Notes: generated from the sequence alone by a model not told the origin. Positions 25,104-34,579 are shown, counted from the first letter of the stretch. The stretch is DNA of 64,000 nt from Streptomyces sp. WZ-12 (GCF_028898845.1 NZ_CP118574.1:2046001-2110000), one strand, 5' to 3'. Program-made: numbers and translations.

Positions 25104-25787
25104 TCAGGCGTCCTCGCCGTCGCGTTCGTGGTACATCCGCCGGGTGTGCTCGGTGTGCGCGCGCATCACGGCGGTGGCGCGCGCCTCGTCGCCGTCGGCG
25201 ATCGCCGCGATCAGCTCGCGGTGTTCGGCCCAGGACCGCTTGCCGCGCCGGCGGGCGACCGGGGTGTAGTACCAGCGCACCCGGCGCCCGACCTGCCCGG
25301 CCAGTTCCGCGAGGACGGCGTTGTCGGCGAGCGCGGTCACCTTGGCGTGGAACTCGGCGTTGAGCGCCACCGCCGTCTCCACGTCGTCGTCGTGGACCGC
25401 GCGCTCGCCCTCGTCGCAGAGCCGCTCCAGCTCGGCGATGCCGGCGGGGGCGGCGTGGACGGCGGCGAGCCGGGCGGCCTCCGCCTCCAGGAGCGTGCGG
25501 ACCGTGAGCAGTTGGTCAGCCTCCTCCTCGGTGGCCTCGTGGACGAACGCGCCCTGGGCGGGCCGCAGATCGACCCAACCGTCGGTGTTGAGCCGCTGCA
25601 GGGCCTCGCGCACCGGCTGGCGGGAGACACCGAGGTGGCCCGCCAATTCGCTCTCGACCAGGTGCTGGCCGGGCGGCAGCGCACGCGTGGTGATCAGTTC
25701 GAGCAGTGCCTCGTAGACGCGCTCGCGCAGTGGGCCGGGGCGTTCCAGCTTGGGCACGGCGCCCTGCGGCAAACCTCGGGACAGCAT
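25104..25787 (-). CDS. GntR-family regulator with FCD ligand domain
   Basis: A 227-residue protein. The N-terminal winged helix (PGQHLVESELAGHLGVSRQP, then VREALQRLNTDGWVDLRPAQ) is GntR type. The C-terminal all-helical FCD domain with NAEFHAKV and SWAEHRELIAAI marks the FadR/VanR subgroup, which binds small carboxylates, often with a metal. In this place oxalate or formate is a plausible ligand (inference). GGGGG lies upstream of the ATG at 25787. A site resembling the oxalate-operon palindrome is 24 bases upstream, indicating autoregulation and control of the frc operon. Confidence 0.9.
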   Translation of the reverse strand: MLSRGLPQGAVPKLERPGPLRERVYEALLELITTRALPPGQHLVESELAGHLGVSRQPVREALQRLNTDGWVDLRPAQGAFVHEATEEEADQLLTVRTLLEAEAARLAAVHAAPAGIAELERLCDEGERAVHDDDVETAVALNAEFHAKVTALADNAVLAELAGQVGRRVRWYYTPVARRRGKRSWAEHRELIAAIADGDEARATAVMRAHTEHTRRMYHERDGEDA

Positions 25788-25810
25788 CGGGGCCCCCTCC
25801 GTTATTGGCT

Positions 25811-25823
25811 ATCGTCTACAGTC
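25811..25823. promoter_or_regulatory. Putative GntR autoregulatory site
   Basis: ATCGTCTACAGTC matches ACTGTATACAGTC from the operon palindrome (17617-17629) at 10 of 13 positions. It lies in the gap between the divergent gntR and fdhD genes, so one protein may repress both directions. Confidence 0.5.
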
Positions 25824-26025
25824 TACCGAGCGCCACCGGTGCCCCACAGGCCGCCGCGACGATCTGGCTCATCCGGGTCGGGTGGCCGCCACCGACGACC
25901 GCGCCGGGTGAACGCCCGTACCGGACAATGGACATCGGGCATCGACATCGGCGAACGCGCCCACCACCACGACGGACACCGGTGAGCACGCCCATCACCG
26001 CAGACAGGACCGGGGCTGATCAGAC

Positions 26026-26880
26026 ATGGGACGGGTCACCGAGCGACGCCGCGTCATCCGGATCCGTGGCGGTGCGGTGAGCAGCCGGCCGGACACCCTG
26101 GTCGCCGAGGAGCCGCTGGAGATCCGGCTGAACGGCCGGCCGTTGGCGATCACCATGCGCACCCCCGGCGACGACTTCGCGCTGGCCGCGGGCTTCCTGG
26201 TCAGCGAGGGGGTGCTGGGCGCCGCGGACGAGGTCGCGAACATCGTGTACTGCGCGGGGGCCACCGAGGACGGGCGCAACACGTACAACGTCGTTGACGT
26301 GCGGCTGGCGGACGGCGTTCCGGTCCCCGACATCACCCTGGAGCGGAACGTCTACACGACGTCGTCGTGCGGGCTGTGCGGCAAGGCGAGCCTGGACGCG
26401 GTGCGCACCACCGCCCGCTGGTCGCTGACCGCCGATCCGGACCCCGCGCTGCGGATCGCCCCGGAGACCCTGGCGACCCTCCCCGACCGACTACGGTCCA
26501 CCCAGCGGGTCTTCGAGCGGACCGGCGGGCTGCACGCGGCGGCGCTGTTCACGGCCGACGGCGAACTGCTCGATGTCCAAGAGGACGTGGGGCGCCACAA
26601 CGCGGTGGACAAGGTCGTCGGGCGGGCACTCCGGGACGACCGGCTGCCGCTGTCGTCCAGCGTGCTGATGGTGTCCGGACGGGCCTCGTTCGAGCTGGCG
26701 CAGAAGGCCGTGATGGCCGGCATCCCGGTCTTGGCCGCGGTCTCCGCGCCGTCCTCATTGGCCGTGGACCTGGCCGCCGAGGCGGGGTTGACGCTGGTCG
26801 GCTTCCTGCGCGGGGCGTCGATGAACATCTACGCGGGCGAGCACCGGTTGGCGTGGGACGGGGCGAACGCCGGCGGCTGA
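26026..26880 (+). CDS. fdhD: Formate dehydrogenase accessory sulfurtransferase FdhD
   Basis: A 284-residue protein of normal family length. The Cys pair CGLCG (Cys115, Cys118) after NVYTTSS is the persulfide site. The C-terminal VQEDVGRHNAVDKVVG and LMVSGRASFELAQKAVMAGI are FdhD hallmarks. FdhD passes sulfur from IscS to the molybdenum cofactor of formate dehydrogenase. It is divergent from the gntR gene and next to the oxalate operon, whose end product is formate, so the two are probably linked. The formate dehydrogenase structural genes are not in this window. Confidence 0.95.
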   Translation: MGRVTERRRVIRIRGGAVSSRPDTLVAEEPLEIRLNGRPLAITMRTPGDDFALAAGFLVSEGVLGAADEVANIVYCAGATEDGRNTYNVVDVRLADGVPVPDITLERNVYTTSSCGLCGKASLDAVRTTARWSLTADPDPALRIAPETLATLPDRLRSTQRVFERTGGLHAAALFTADGELLDVQEDVGRHNAVDKVVGRALRDDRLPLSSSVLMVSGRASFELAQKAVMAGIPVLAAVSAPSSLAVDLAAEAGLTLVGFLRGASMNIYAGEHRLAWDGANAGG

Positions 26881-26956
26881 GGACGCCCGGCCGGCCCGGC
26901 TCACTCCCCGGCGTCGGCGACGAGCCGGTGACCGTGGGCGGCGGCGCGCCCCAACA

Positions 26957-27142
26957 ATGCGGCGCTTCGCCACCGTCCATCGGAAGCGGTACGCGCGCCA
27001 CCATGGCCAGTTGTGGGAGCTGGCGGCGGCCGGCCGGTTGACGACCGCGGTCCACGCCGAACTGCCGCTGGCCGAGGCCGCGAAGGCGCACGAGATCATC
27101 GAGGCGCGGGCCAACCTGGGGAAGGTGGTGCTGCGACCGTGA
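26957..27142 (+). pseudogene. C-terminal fragment of an MDR alcohol dehydrogenase/quinone reductase
   Basis: The end of this frame, LAAAGRLTTAVHAELPLAEA then AKAHEIIEARANLGKVVLRP, is the usual C-terminus of quinone-reductase-like MDR proteins. The first 15 residues are poorly protein-like and the whole cofactor domain is missing. No ribosome binding site was seen. It is a relic after fdhD. Confidence 0.65.
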
Positions 27143-27369
27143 GGCGTCCCGACGGGGCGCGGTCGGGGCGCCGGACGCACCGTCGGCCCGAGGTGGCGCA
27201 CACGGCGCAGTGCGCCCGGCCCGGGAGAGTGAATTCCGGGGTGGGCGGGGAGAACCGACGTCGGCTCCTTGTCGCTCTTGGCGCACGGCAGTAGCTTCCG
27301 TCCCATCTGCACATAGGACGTTGGATGTCCTGATGACCCGACCCGATGCCTCGAAGGGCAGGCCGGACC

Positions 27370-29307
27370 ATGGCGTCAGATCTCCGCGCGCACCTCCGCC
27401 CCCGCCACAGATCCCGGCAGCGCCGGGCCCGCGCCACCGTCGCCGCGCTGACCGTCACCGCGCTCGCCGCCCTGGCGACCGCCCCCGCCCGGGCCGCCGG
27501 TGACGCCCCCTCAGGCGGCTTCGACCAGCGGGTCGTCTTCAAGGCGGCGCAGGAGAAGGGGTACTTCTGCTTCCGTATACCCGCCATCGTGCGGACCGTC
27601 CGCGGCACCCTGCTCGCCTTCGCCGAGGGCCGGGTGCACGACTGCGGGGACGCCGGCGACATCGACCTCGTCGTCAAGCGCTCCACCGACGGCGGCCGGA
27701 CCTGGGGCCCGCTGAAGGTCATCAACCACGGCGACGGGGACACCCACGGCAACCCGGTGCCCCTCGTGGACCGCCGCACCGGCCGGATCGTCCTCGCCGA
27801 GACCTACAACAAGGGCCGTACCGACGGCCTCAGTTGTGACGTGCCCTGCGACCGCACCCCGCACCTCCAGTACAGCGACGACGACGGCGCCACCTGGTCC
27901 GTGCCCCGCGACCTGACCCGCAGCATCCGCCCCCGGCGGTGGAACTCCTGGTACGCCACCGGCCCGTTGCACGGCATCCAGCTCGCCCACGGGAGGCACG
28001 CGGGCCGGCTGGTCTTCGGGGTCAACGCCGAGAGCTACGCGGGCCATCGGGTCACCGCCAACCACGCCGCCCTGGTCCACAGCGACGACGGCGGGGCCAC
28101 CTGGCGGATCGGCGCGCTCGACACCTGGCCGGTCGCGCCCGACGGCACCTTCCGCCAGAAGCCGTCCGAGATGGCCCTCCTGGAGCGCACCGACGGCTCG
28201 ATCTACGTCAACGGCCGCGAACAGGACGGCACGGACCTGGGCAACCGCACCGCCGCCGTCAGCCGGGACGGCGGCGACTCCTTCGCCGCCCCGTTCCGCG
28301 CCCTGCCCGACTTCTCCGCCCCGATGGTGCAGGCGTCGGCGCTGCTGCTGCCGCGCTCGTCGGCCGCCGGCGGCGGCACCCGCACCCTGCTCGCCGCGCC
28401 CGCCGACCCCGACCGCCGCCGCGTCATGACCCTCCGGTCCTCCTATGACCAGGGCCGCACCTGGGAGGGCGTGGACCGGGGCGCCCGGGTCACCGCCGAC
28501 TGGTCCGGCTACTCGGACCTGGTCGCCGTCTCCCCCACCGTCACCGGCCTGCTCTACGAGGGCGGCGCCGCCGACGCCCGGGACGAGATCCGCTTCGCCC
28601 GCTTCACCGAGGCGTGGCTCGGACCGCGCCGCGGCCCCGACCCCACCACCCCCGACCTGGCCCGCGGCGCCCGGCCGGCGGCGGTCCTCGGCGGCGCCCG
28701 GCTCACCGACGGCCCCTTCGGCCGCGCGCTGTCCTTCGACGGCACCGACGACGCCGTGCGCCTCCCCTACCGCGACTCGCTCCCCCTGGGGAGCCGGGAG
28801 TTCACCTGCTCCCTGTGGTTCCGCTACCGCGCCGCCCGGGGTGCGCAGCCGCTGCTGTGGATGGGCGGGATGGGCAGCGCCTCCCCGCAGGTCGCGGTGA
28901 GCGGCGACCCGGCGCACGACCGGATCACCGCGCACCTGACGGCCGTTGACGGTGCCCGGCCGCCGGCGACGGTCCGCCTCGCCAGCGCCGGCGCCTACAA
29001 CGACGGCCGCTGGCACCACCTCGCGCTGCGTCGCGCCGGCGGTCGGCTGCGGCTGACCGTGGACGGCGCCGCGACCGCGTCCACCGCCGACGCGCCCGGA
29101 ACGGTCAGCCGCACCTCGGTGTTCGGCGCGTTCCTGGGCCAGCAGCCGGACGGGCGGGCGCGGTTGACCGGTGCGCTCTCCCAGGTCCGGGTCTACGGGC
29201 GGGCGTTGACCGACGCCGAGCTGGAGCGGGTGCGCGGGGGCAGTGCCTCGGTGCCCGGCCCGTTGGTGCTCGGGCTCCCCTTGGACAGGGTGAACGGCGG
29301 CCGCTGA
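27370..29307 (+). CDS. Secreted exo-alpha-sialidase with C-terminal LamG-like domain
   Basis: About 645 residues. After a basic start, the signal peptide TVAALTVTALAALATAPARA predicts Sec export. The six-bladed sialidase propeller follows: FRIPAI (Arg of the catalytic triad), then five Asp boxes (STDGGRTW, SDDDGATW, SDDGGATW, SRDGGDSF, SYDQGRTW), with ERTDGSIYVNGRE between. From about residue 440 a concanavalin/LamG-like domain (FDGTDDAVRLPYRDSLPLGS) may bind glycans. It releases terminal sialic acids. ATG 27370 is preferred to 27346 because of GAAGGGC upstream. The 3' end overlaps the opposite-strand transporter gene by 115 bases. Confidence 0.9.
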   Translation: MASDLRAHLRPRHRSRQRRARATVAALTVTALAALATAPARAAGDAPSGGFDQRVVFKAAQEKGYFCFRIPAIVRTVRGTLLAFAEGRVHDCGDAGDIDLVVKRSTDGGRTWGPLKVINHGDGDTHGNPVPLVDRRTGRIVLAETYNKGRTDGLSCDVPCDRTPHLQYSDDDGATWSVPRDLTRSIRPRRWNSWYATGPLHGIQLAHGRHAGRLVFGVNAESYAGHRVTANHAALVHSDDGGATWRIGALDTWPVAPDGTFRQKPSEMALLERTDGSIYVNGREQDGTDLGNRTAAVSRDGGDSFAAPFRALPDFSAPMVQASALLLPRSSAAGGGTRTLLAAPADPDRRRVMTLRSSYDQGRTWEGVDRGARVTADWSGYSDLVAVSPTVTGLLYEGGAADARDEIRFARFTEAWLGPRRGPDPTTPDLARGARPAAVLGGARLTDGPFGRALSFDGTDDAVRLPYRDSLPLGSREFTCSLWFRYRAARGAQPLLWMGGMGSASPQVAVSGDPAHDRITAHLTAVDGARPPATVRLASAGAYNDGRWHHLALRRAGGRLRLTVDGAATASTADAPGTVSRTSVFGAFLGQQPDGRARLTGALSQVRVYGRALTDAELERVRGGSASVPGPLVLGLPLDRVNGGR

Positions 29308-30389
29308 TCGGACGGTTGGGGCCCGGAGCCGTCGGGAGCCGCCGGCGGCTCCTCCTCGGCGTCCGCTTGGGCCGCGTACCGCTTGGCGAGCACCGCGCAC
29401 ACCATGAGCTGCATCTGGTGGAAGACCATCAGTGGTAGCACCGCCAACCCGGCCTGGGCGCCGAACAGGACGCTGGCCATCGGCAGCCCGGCGGCCAGGC
29501 TCTTCTTCGAGCCGGCGAAGGTGATCGCGATCCGGTCGGCCCGGTTGAAGCCCAGCTTCCGCGACCCGTACGAGGTGAGCGTCAGCATGGCCGTCAGCAG
29601 CAGCGCCTCGACGCCCAACAGGCACAACAGTCGCAGCGGGGAGACCTGGTGCCAGATGCCCTGCACCATGCCGGCGCTGAACGCGGCGTAGACGACCAGC
29701 AGGATCGAGCCGCGGTCGACGTAGCCGAGGACCTTCTTGTGCCGGACCAGGAAGCTGCCCTCCCGTCGCCCACCACCACCCTGCCCGGCGCGCTGCGCGC
29801 GACCCCTCTTGTTCCACCAACGGCGCAGCAGTTGCCCGGCGAGGAACGGGAGCAGCAGTTGGCAGGCGATCGAGACCAGGGAGTGCGCGGAGAAGCCGCC
29901 GCCGTTGCCGTGTAGCACCAGCCCGGCGAGCAGCGGGGTGACGGCGATCCCGACGATGCTGGAGAACGAGCCGGCGCAGATCGCCGCCGCCACGTTGCCG
30001 CGGGCGATGGAGGTGAAGGCGATGGAGGACTGGACCGTCGACGGCACCAGGCACAGGAACAGCAGGCCCGTGTAGAGGGCGGGCGGCAGGACGTGGGGAA
30101 CCAGGCCGCCGGCGGCCAGGCCGAGCACCGGGAACGCCACGAACGTGCAGGCCAGCGTGGTCAGATGGAGCCGCCAGTGACGCAGCCCGTCCATTGCTTC
30201 CCGGGTGGAGAGCCGGGCCCCGTAGAGGAAGAAGAGGAGGGCGACGGCCCCGGTGGAGGCGCCGTCGGCGACGGTGGCGGCGGTGCCGCGGGCCGGCAGC
30301 AGGGCGGCCAGGCCGACGGTGCCGAGCAACGCGAGGAGGTAACCGTCCACGGGGAGCCAGGAGGGCAGGCGGAACACAGGGCGGCGCAT
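29193..30389 (-). CDS. BASS/SBF-like sodium-coupled transporter (YfeH-type)
   Basis: A 398-residue membrane protein with about 10 helices. The core resembles the bile acid:sodium symporter-like (SBF-like/YfeH) group: ALLFFLYGARLSTREAMDGL, FLCLVPSTVQSSIAFTSIAR and ITFAGSKKSLAAGLPMASVL. The substrate is unknown, probably an organic anion. ATG 30389 (MRRPVFRLP) has GAGAG 6 nt upstream. The last 50 residues form a polar tail beyond the usual end and overlap the sialidase 3' end on the other strand. A LysR gene is divergent, so LysR control is likely. Confidence 0.88.
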   Translation of the reverse strand: MRRPVFRLPSWLPVDGYLLALLGTVGLAALLPARGTAATVADGASTGAVALLFFLYGARLSTREAMDGLRHWRLHLTTLACTFVAFPVLGLAAGGLVPHVLPPALYTGLLFLCLVPSTVQSSIAFTSIARGNVAAAICAGSFSSIVGIAVTPLLAGLVLHGNGGGFSAHSLVSIACQLLLPFLAGQLLRRWWNKRGRAQRAGQGGGGRREGSFLVRHKKVLGYVDRGSILLVVYAAFSAGMVQGIWHQVSPLRLLCLLGVEALLLTAMLTLTSYGSRKLGFNRADRIAITFAGSKKSLAAGLPMASVLFGAQAGLAVLPLMVFHQMQLMVCAVLAKRYAAQADAEEEPPAAPDGSGPQPSDQRPPFTLSKGSPSTNGPGTEALPPRTRSSSASVNARP

Positions 30390-30484
30390 GGTCTCTCTTC
30401 GGGGTCGACGGCTCACGGGCGGTGGCATGGACGGTGCCCTCCCCAGCCTGCCGGGCGGGCCGGCGATCGGGAACCCCTCTTACT

Positions 30485-30501
30485 ATGGTGACTGTCATCA
30501 T
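30485..30501. promoter_or_regulatory. LysR-type inverted repeat in divergent promoter
   Basis: ATGGTGAC-T-GTCATCAT is a near-perfect palindrome with a single central base. It lies between the divergent LysR (30568) and BASS transporter (30389) starts, where LysR proteins usually bind. Confidence 0.5.
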
Positions 30502-30567
30502 GGATCGCGATAGCTGTCGGATGCCGAGGGTGGAGCGGGGCCAGTGGTGGAGCACGTGGGACGTCCG

Positions 30568-31431
30568 ATGTTCGACCCGGTGCAGTTGCGCACCTTCCTC
30601 GCGGTGGCGCAGACGCTGAGCTTCACGCAGGCCGCGCACCGGTTGGGGTTGCGTCAGTCGACGGTGAGCCAGCACGTGCGGCGGCTGGAAGACGCCGCCG
30701 GGCGGCGGTTGTTCGTGCGGGACACCCATGCCGTGGATCTCACCGAGGACGGCGAGGCGATGCTGGGTTTCGCGCGCACCATCTTGGAGGCCAACGAGCG
30801 GGCGGCCGGCTTCTTCGCCGGGACCCGGCTGCGGGGTCGGCTGCGCTTCGGCGCGTCCGAGGACTTCGTGCTGACGCGCCTGCCGGAGGTCCTGGAGGGG
30901 TTCCGGCGGGATCATCCGGAGGTCGATCTGGAGCTGACCGTGGAGCTGTCCGGCACGCTGCACGAGCTGCTGGCGGCCGGCCGGCTCGACCTCGTGTTGG
31001 CCAAGCGGCGCCCGGAGGAGCCGCGGGGCCAACTGGTGTGGCGGGACCGGCTGGTGTGGGTGGGCGGCGAGCGGCTGCGGCTGGATCCGCAGCGGCCGGT
31101 CCCGTTGGTGGTCTTCCCGCCGCCGGCGGTGACCCGGGCGCGGGCGTTGGAGGCGTTGGAGGAGCAGGGCCGGCAGTGGCGGATCGTCTGCACCAGCGGG
31201 AGCCTCAACGGGCTGATCGCGGCGACCCGGGCGGGGTTGGGGGTGATGGCGCACACCCGGGGGCTGATCCCTCCGGGCCTGGTGCGGATACCGCCCCGGG
31301 CCGGGCTGCCGGAGTTGGGCGGGGTGGACTTCGTCCTGCTGCACGGGCGGCGGGTGGGGGCGGCGCGCGGTCCGGCGGAGGCGTTGGCGGGGGCGGTCCT
31401 GGCGGGCGGCGACCGGCTGCACCTCCCGTAG
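30568..31431 (+). CDS. LysR-family transcriptional regulator
   Basis: About 287 residues. The N-terminal winged HTH is typical (MFDPVQLRTFLAVAQTLSFT, QAAHRLGLRQSTVSQHVRRL). The periplasmic-binding-like effector domain starts near residue 90 (LRGRLRFGASEDFVLTRLPE). ATG 30568 gives the family's normal N-terminus; GTG 30544 with a better-spaced GGAG would add 8 residues. It is divergent from the BASS transporter and probably controls it in response to the transported compound (inference). Confidence 0.9.
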   Translation: MFDPVQLRTFLAVAQTLSFTQAAHRLGLRQSTVSQHVRRLEDAAGRRLFVRDTHAVDLTEDGEAMLGFARTILEANERAAGFFAGTRLRGRLRFGASEDFVLTRLPEVLEGFRRDHPEVDLELTVELSGTLHELLAAGRLDLVLAKRRPEEPRGQLVWRDRLVWVGGERLRLDPQRPVPLVVFPPPAVTRARALEALEEQGRQWRIVCTSGSLNGLIAATRAGLGVMAHTRGLIPPGLVRIPPRAGLPELGGVDFVLLHGRRVGAARGPAEALAGAVLAGGDRLHLP

Positions 31432-31810
31432 GGGCGCGGCCGCGGGCGGCCGGAATCCGTCGTACCGCTCCGGGGCGTGCCACGGCCCGGAGCGGGTGCC
31501 GACGGTCGGCCGGGCGGTCGGGGGATCTCCCGGGAGCCTTCCGCAGATCGCCGCAGTCCGCCGGAATACGCCTCCGACATGGTTCAACGTCGCAAAAGAT
31601 GCAGAGATTCGGTGCAGATCCGGTCCCGGCGCCGTGTTCGCCGAGCGGCGGAACGGCCGGATAATGTCCGCGGTTACCCCAAGTAACCCGATTTCCCTGT
31701 CTGGCCAGTTCGCACTCCCCCGCCGGCCCGGCGTGGTAGCGCACTCCCACCCGCCGTCCCCGTGGGGTACGGTCGCGGCCTTGTGAGAAGCACCACGAGG
31801 AGCTGGGTCA
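31432..31810. other. Intergenic region without gene
   Basis: About 380 bases between lysR and the acyl-CoA synthetase. Less GC-rich patches near 31590 and 31680 may hold the synthetase promoter. No reading frame, strong hairpin or repeat was found. Confidence 0.5.
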
Positions 31811-33637
31811 TTGCGCGAGTTCACCGTCCCGCCGTTGGCGACCGCGCCCCGGGTCGGCGGGCTGGCCGACTCGGTCTACGACAACGCGGACTCCGATCCC
31901 GGACGGACCGCGCTCGCCGTTAAGGACGCCGCCGGGCAGTGGCAGGACGTCTCCGCCGGACAGTTCCGGGACGAGGTCATCGGGCTCGCCAAGGGCCTGC
32001 TCGCGCAGGGCATCCGGTTCGGCGACCGGGTCGGCATCATGTCCCGCACCCGCTATGAGTGGACCCTGTTCGACTATGCGCTGTGGTCCATCGGCGCCCA
32101 GTCCGTGCCCCTCTATCCGACCTCGTCGGCGGAGCAGGTCTTCTGGATGCTGCACAACGCGGACGTCTCGGCCTGCCTGGTGGAGCACGAGGACCACGCG
32201 ATGACCGTCGGTTCGGTCGTCGGCAAGCTCCCCCAACTGCGGAAGCTGTGGCAGTTGGACGCCGACCCGGTCGCCGAACTAACCGCGGCCGGCGCGCACA
32301 TCGACGACGAGGTGGTGCACCGGCACCGGATGGCGATCACCCCGGAAGCCGTCGCGACGCTCATCTACACCTCCGGCACCACCGGCCGCCCCAAGGGCTG
32401 CGTGATCACGCACGCCAACTTCATGGCCGAGGCCGACAACATCGTGCAGCGCTACGACAAGGTCTTCCGCTCCAAGCCCGGCGACGAGGCAGCGACCCTG
32501 CTCTTCCTGCCACTGGCCCACGTCTTCGGGCGGATGGTGCAGGTCGCCGCGGTCCGCGGCCGGGTCAAGCTGGGCCACCAGCCCGAGTTGTCGGCCCGCG
32601 CGCTGCTGCCGGACCTCCAGGCGTTCCGCCCCACCTTCGTCCTCGCGGTGCCGTACATCTTCGAGAAGGTCTTCGCCGCGGCCCGCCGGAAGGCCGAGGT
32701 CGAGGGCAAGGAGGGCCCGTTCGACAAGGCCGTCCAGGTCGCGGTCCGGCACGCGGAGGCGCTGGAGCACAAGGCGTTCGGCACCGGCCCCGGTCCCGGC
32801 GCCGCGCTGCGGATGCAGCACCAGCTCTTCGACAAGCTGGTCTACAGCAAGGTCCGCGAGGCGCTGGGCGGCCGGGTGCGGCACGCGATGTCCGGCGGCT
32901 CGGCGATGGAGCGCCGACTGGGCCTGTTCTTCGCCGGCGCCGGCGTCCGGATCTTCGAGGGTTACGGCCTGACGGAGAGCACCGCGGCGGCCACCGCCAA
33001 CCCGCCCGAGCGGACCCGCTTCGGCACCGTGGGCACGCCGGTCCCCGGCACCACCGTCCACATCGCCGAGGACGGCGAGATCTGGCTCCACGGGGGCCAG
33101 GTCTTCCAGGGCTACCACAACAACGTCAAGGCGACCGACGCGGTGCTGCACGACGGCTGGTTCGCCACCGGGGACCTCGGCGCCCTGGACGAGGACGGCT
33201 ATCTGACGATCACCGGCCGGAAGAAGGAAATCCTGGTCACCTCGGGCGGCAAGTCGGTCTCGCCGGTGCCGTTGGAGGAGCGCGTGCGGGCGCACCCGTT
33301 GGTCGCCCAGTGCATCGTCCTCGGCAACGACCGGCCGTTCATCTCGGCGCTGATCACCCTGGACCCGGAGGCGGTCGCGCACTGGCTGACGATGCGCGGC
33401 AAGCCGGAGATGGCGCCGCGCGACCTGGTGCGCGACCCCGATCTGGAGACCGAGATCCGGCGGGCGGTGGTCGCGGCGAACACCCTGGTCTCACAGGCCG
33501 AGTCGATCCGCACGTTCCGGATACTGGCCAACCAGTTCAGCGAGGAGCAGGGCCTGCTGACGCCGTCGCTGAAGCTCAAGCGCAAGGCGATCGAGGCGGC
33601 GTACGCGGCGGAGGTGGACGCGCTCTACCGGGCGTGA
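31811..33637 (+). CDS. Long-chain fatty-acid--CoA ligase (AMP-forming)
   Basis: A 608-residue adenylate-forming enzyme of FadD15-like type. Seen: AMP-binding loop TLIYTSGTTGRPKGCVITHA near residues 183-202, the GYGLTESTAAATANP adenylation motif, GWFATGDLGALDEDGYLTIT with the ribose-binding Asp, and the hinge GRKKEILVTSGGKSVSP. It activates fatty acids to acyl-CoA for degradation or lipid synthesis in the cytoplasm. The start is a TTG at 31811 with GAGGAG 8 nt upstream. It appears to be monocistronic. Confidence 0.93.
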   Translation: MREFTVPPLATAPRVGGLADSVYDNADSDPGRTALAVKDAAGQWQDVSAGQFRDEVIGLAKGLLAQGIRFGDRVGIMSRTRYEWTLFDYALWSIGAQSVPLYPTSSAEQVFWMLHNADVSACLVEHEDHAMTVGSVVGKLPQLRKLWQLDADPVAELTAAGAHIDDEVVHRHRMAITPEAVATLIYTSGTTGRPKGCVITHANFMAEADNIVQRYDKVFRSKPGDEAATLLFLPLAHVFGRMVQVAAVRGRVKLGHQPELSARALLPDLQAFRPTFVLAVPYIFEKVFAAARRKAEVEGKEGPFDKAVQVAVRHAEALEHKAFGTGPGPGAALRMQHQLFDKLVYSKVREALGGRVRHAMSGGSAMERRLGLFFAGAGVRIFEGYGLTESTAAATANPPERTRFGTVGTPVPGTTVHIAEDGEIWLHGGQVFQGYHNNVKATDAVLHDGWFATGDLGALDEDGYLTITGRKKEILVTSGGKSVSPVPLEERVRAHPLVAQCIVLGNDRPFISALITLDPEAVAHWLTMRGKPEMAPRDLVRDPDLETEIRRAVVAANTLVSQAESIRTFRILANQFSEEQGLLTPSLKLKRKAIEAAYAAEVDALYRA

Positions 33638-33745
33638 GGGGCGGGCGGGGCGGGCGGAATTCGTCGGCGTGCACGGGAATGTCCGGCGGCGGATGATCGT
33701 TGTCGCCGGAGAACAAGCAACGCCGACGTAAGGATCGAATTCCCC

Positions 33746-34579
33746 GTGAGCACGGTTCCGTCCATCACGCTCAACAACGACGTCACGATGCCCCAGCTCG
33801 GTTACGGCGTCTGGCAGATCCCCGACGAGGAGGCGTTCACCGCCGTCGGCCACGCCCTGGAGGCCGGGTACCGCAGCATCGACACCGCCGCGATCTACGG
33901 CAACGAAGAGGGCACCGGCAAGGCGCTCGCCTCCTCCGGCATCGCCCGCGAGGAGCTCTTCGTCACCACCAAGCTGTGGAACTCCGAGCAGGGCTACGAC
34001 GCCACCCTCCGCGCCTTCGACGCCTCGCTCGACAAGCTGGGCCTGGAGTACGTCGACCTGTACCTGATCCACTGGCCGCTGCCGGCCCGTGACACGTACG
34101 TCGACACCTACAAGGCGTTCGAGAAGATCCACGCCGACGGCCGCGCCAAGGCCATCGGCGTCTCCAACTTCCTCCCCGCCCACCTGGAGCGGCTGCTCGG
34201 CGAGACCTCCATCGTCCCGGCGGTCAACCAGATCGAGCTGCACCCGCAGCTCCAGCAGGCCGAGTCCCGCGCCTTCCACGCCAAGCACGGCATCGCGACC
34301 GAAGCCTGGTCGCCGCTGGGCCAGGGCAAGGGCCTGCTGACCGACGCGACGGTCGCCAAGCTGGCCGAGAAGCACGGCAAGACCCCGGCCCAGGTGGTCC
34401 TGCGCTGGCACCTCCAGCTCGGCAACGTGGTCATCCCCAAGTCCGCCACCCCCTCGCGGATCCGGGAGAACTTCGACGTCTTCGGCTTCGCGCTGGACGA
34501 CGCCGACCTGGCGGCGCTGGCCGGCCTGGACTCCGGCACCCGCCTCGGCCCCGACCCGGCCACGTTCGACGTGGTCTGA
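33746..34579 (+). CDS. Aldo/keto reductase (2,5-diketo-gluconate reductase-like)
   Basis: A 277-residue TIM-barrel reductase. Family signatures: GYRSIDTAAIYGNEEGTGKA (catalytic Asp and Tyr), TTKLWNSEQGYD (Lys), LYLIHWPLP (His), and NFLPAHLERLL and IPKSATPSRIRENFDVFGF for NADPH binding. It reduces aldehydes or ketones with NADPH. It starts with GTG 33746, with AAGGA 12 nt upstream. No pathway partner is adjacent. Confidence 0.93.
   Translation: MSTVPSITLNNDVTMPQLGYGVWQIPDEEAFTAVGHALEAGYRSIDTAAIYGNEEGTGKALASSGIAREELFVTTKLWNSEQGYDATLRAFDASLDKLGLEYVDLYLIHWPLPARDTYVDTYKAFEKIHADGRAKAIGVSNFLPAHLERLLGETSIVPAVNQIELHPQLQQAESRAFHAKHGIATEAWSPLGQGKGLLTDATVAKLAEKHGKTPAQVVLRWHLQLGNVVIPKSATPSRIRENFDVFGFALDDADLAALAGLDSGTRLGPDPATFDVV

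Noticed and set aside
27511..31824. 1437-residue open frame on the minus strand
   Set aside because: It covers the sialidase, transporter and LysR genes in the wrong frame; composition is Gly/Arg/Pro-biased with no repeats of a real giant protein.
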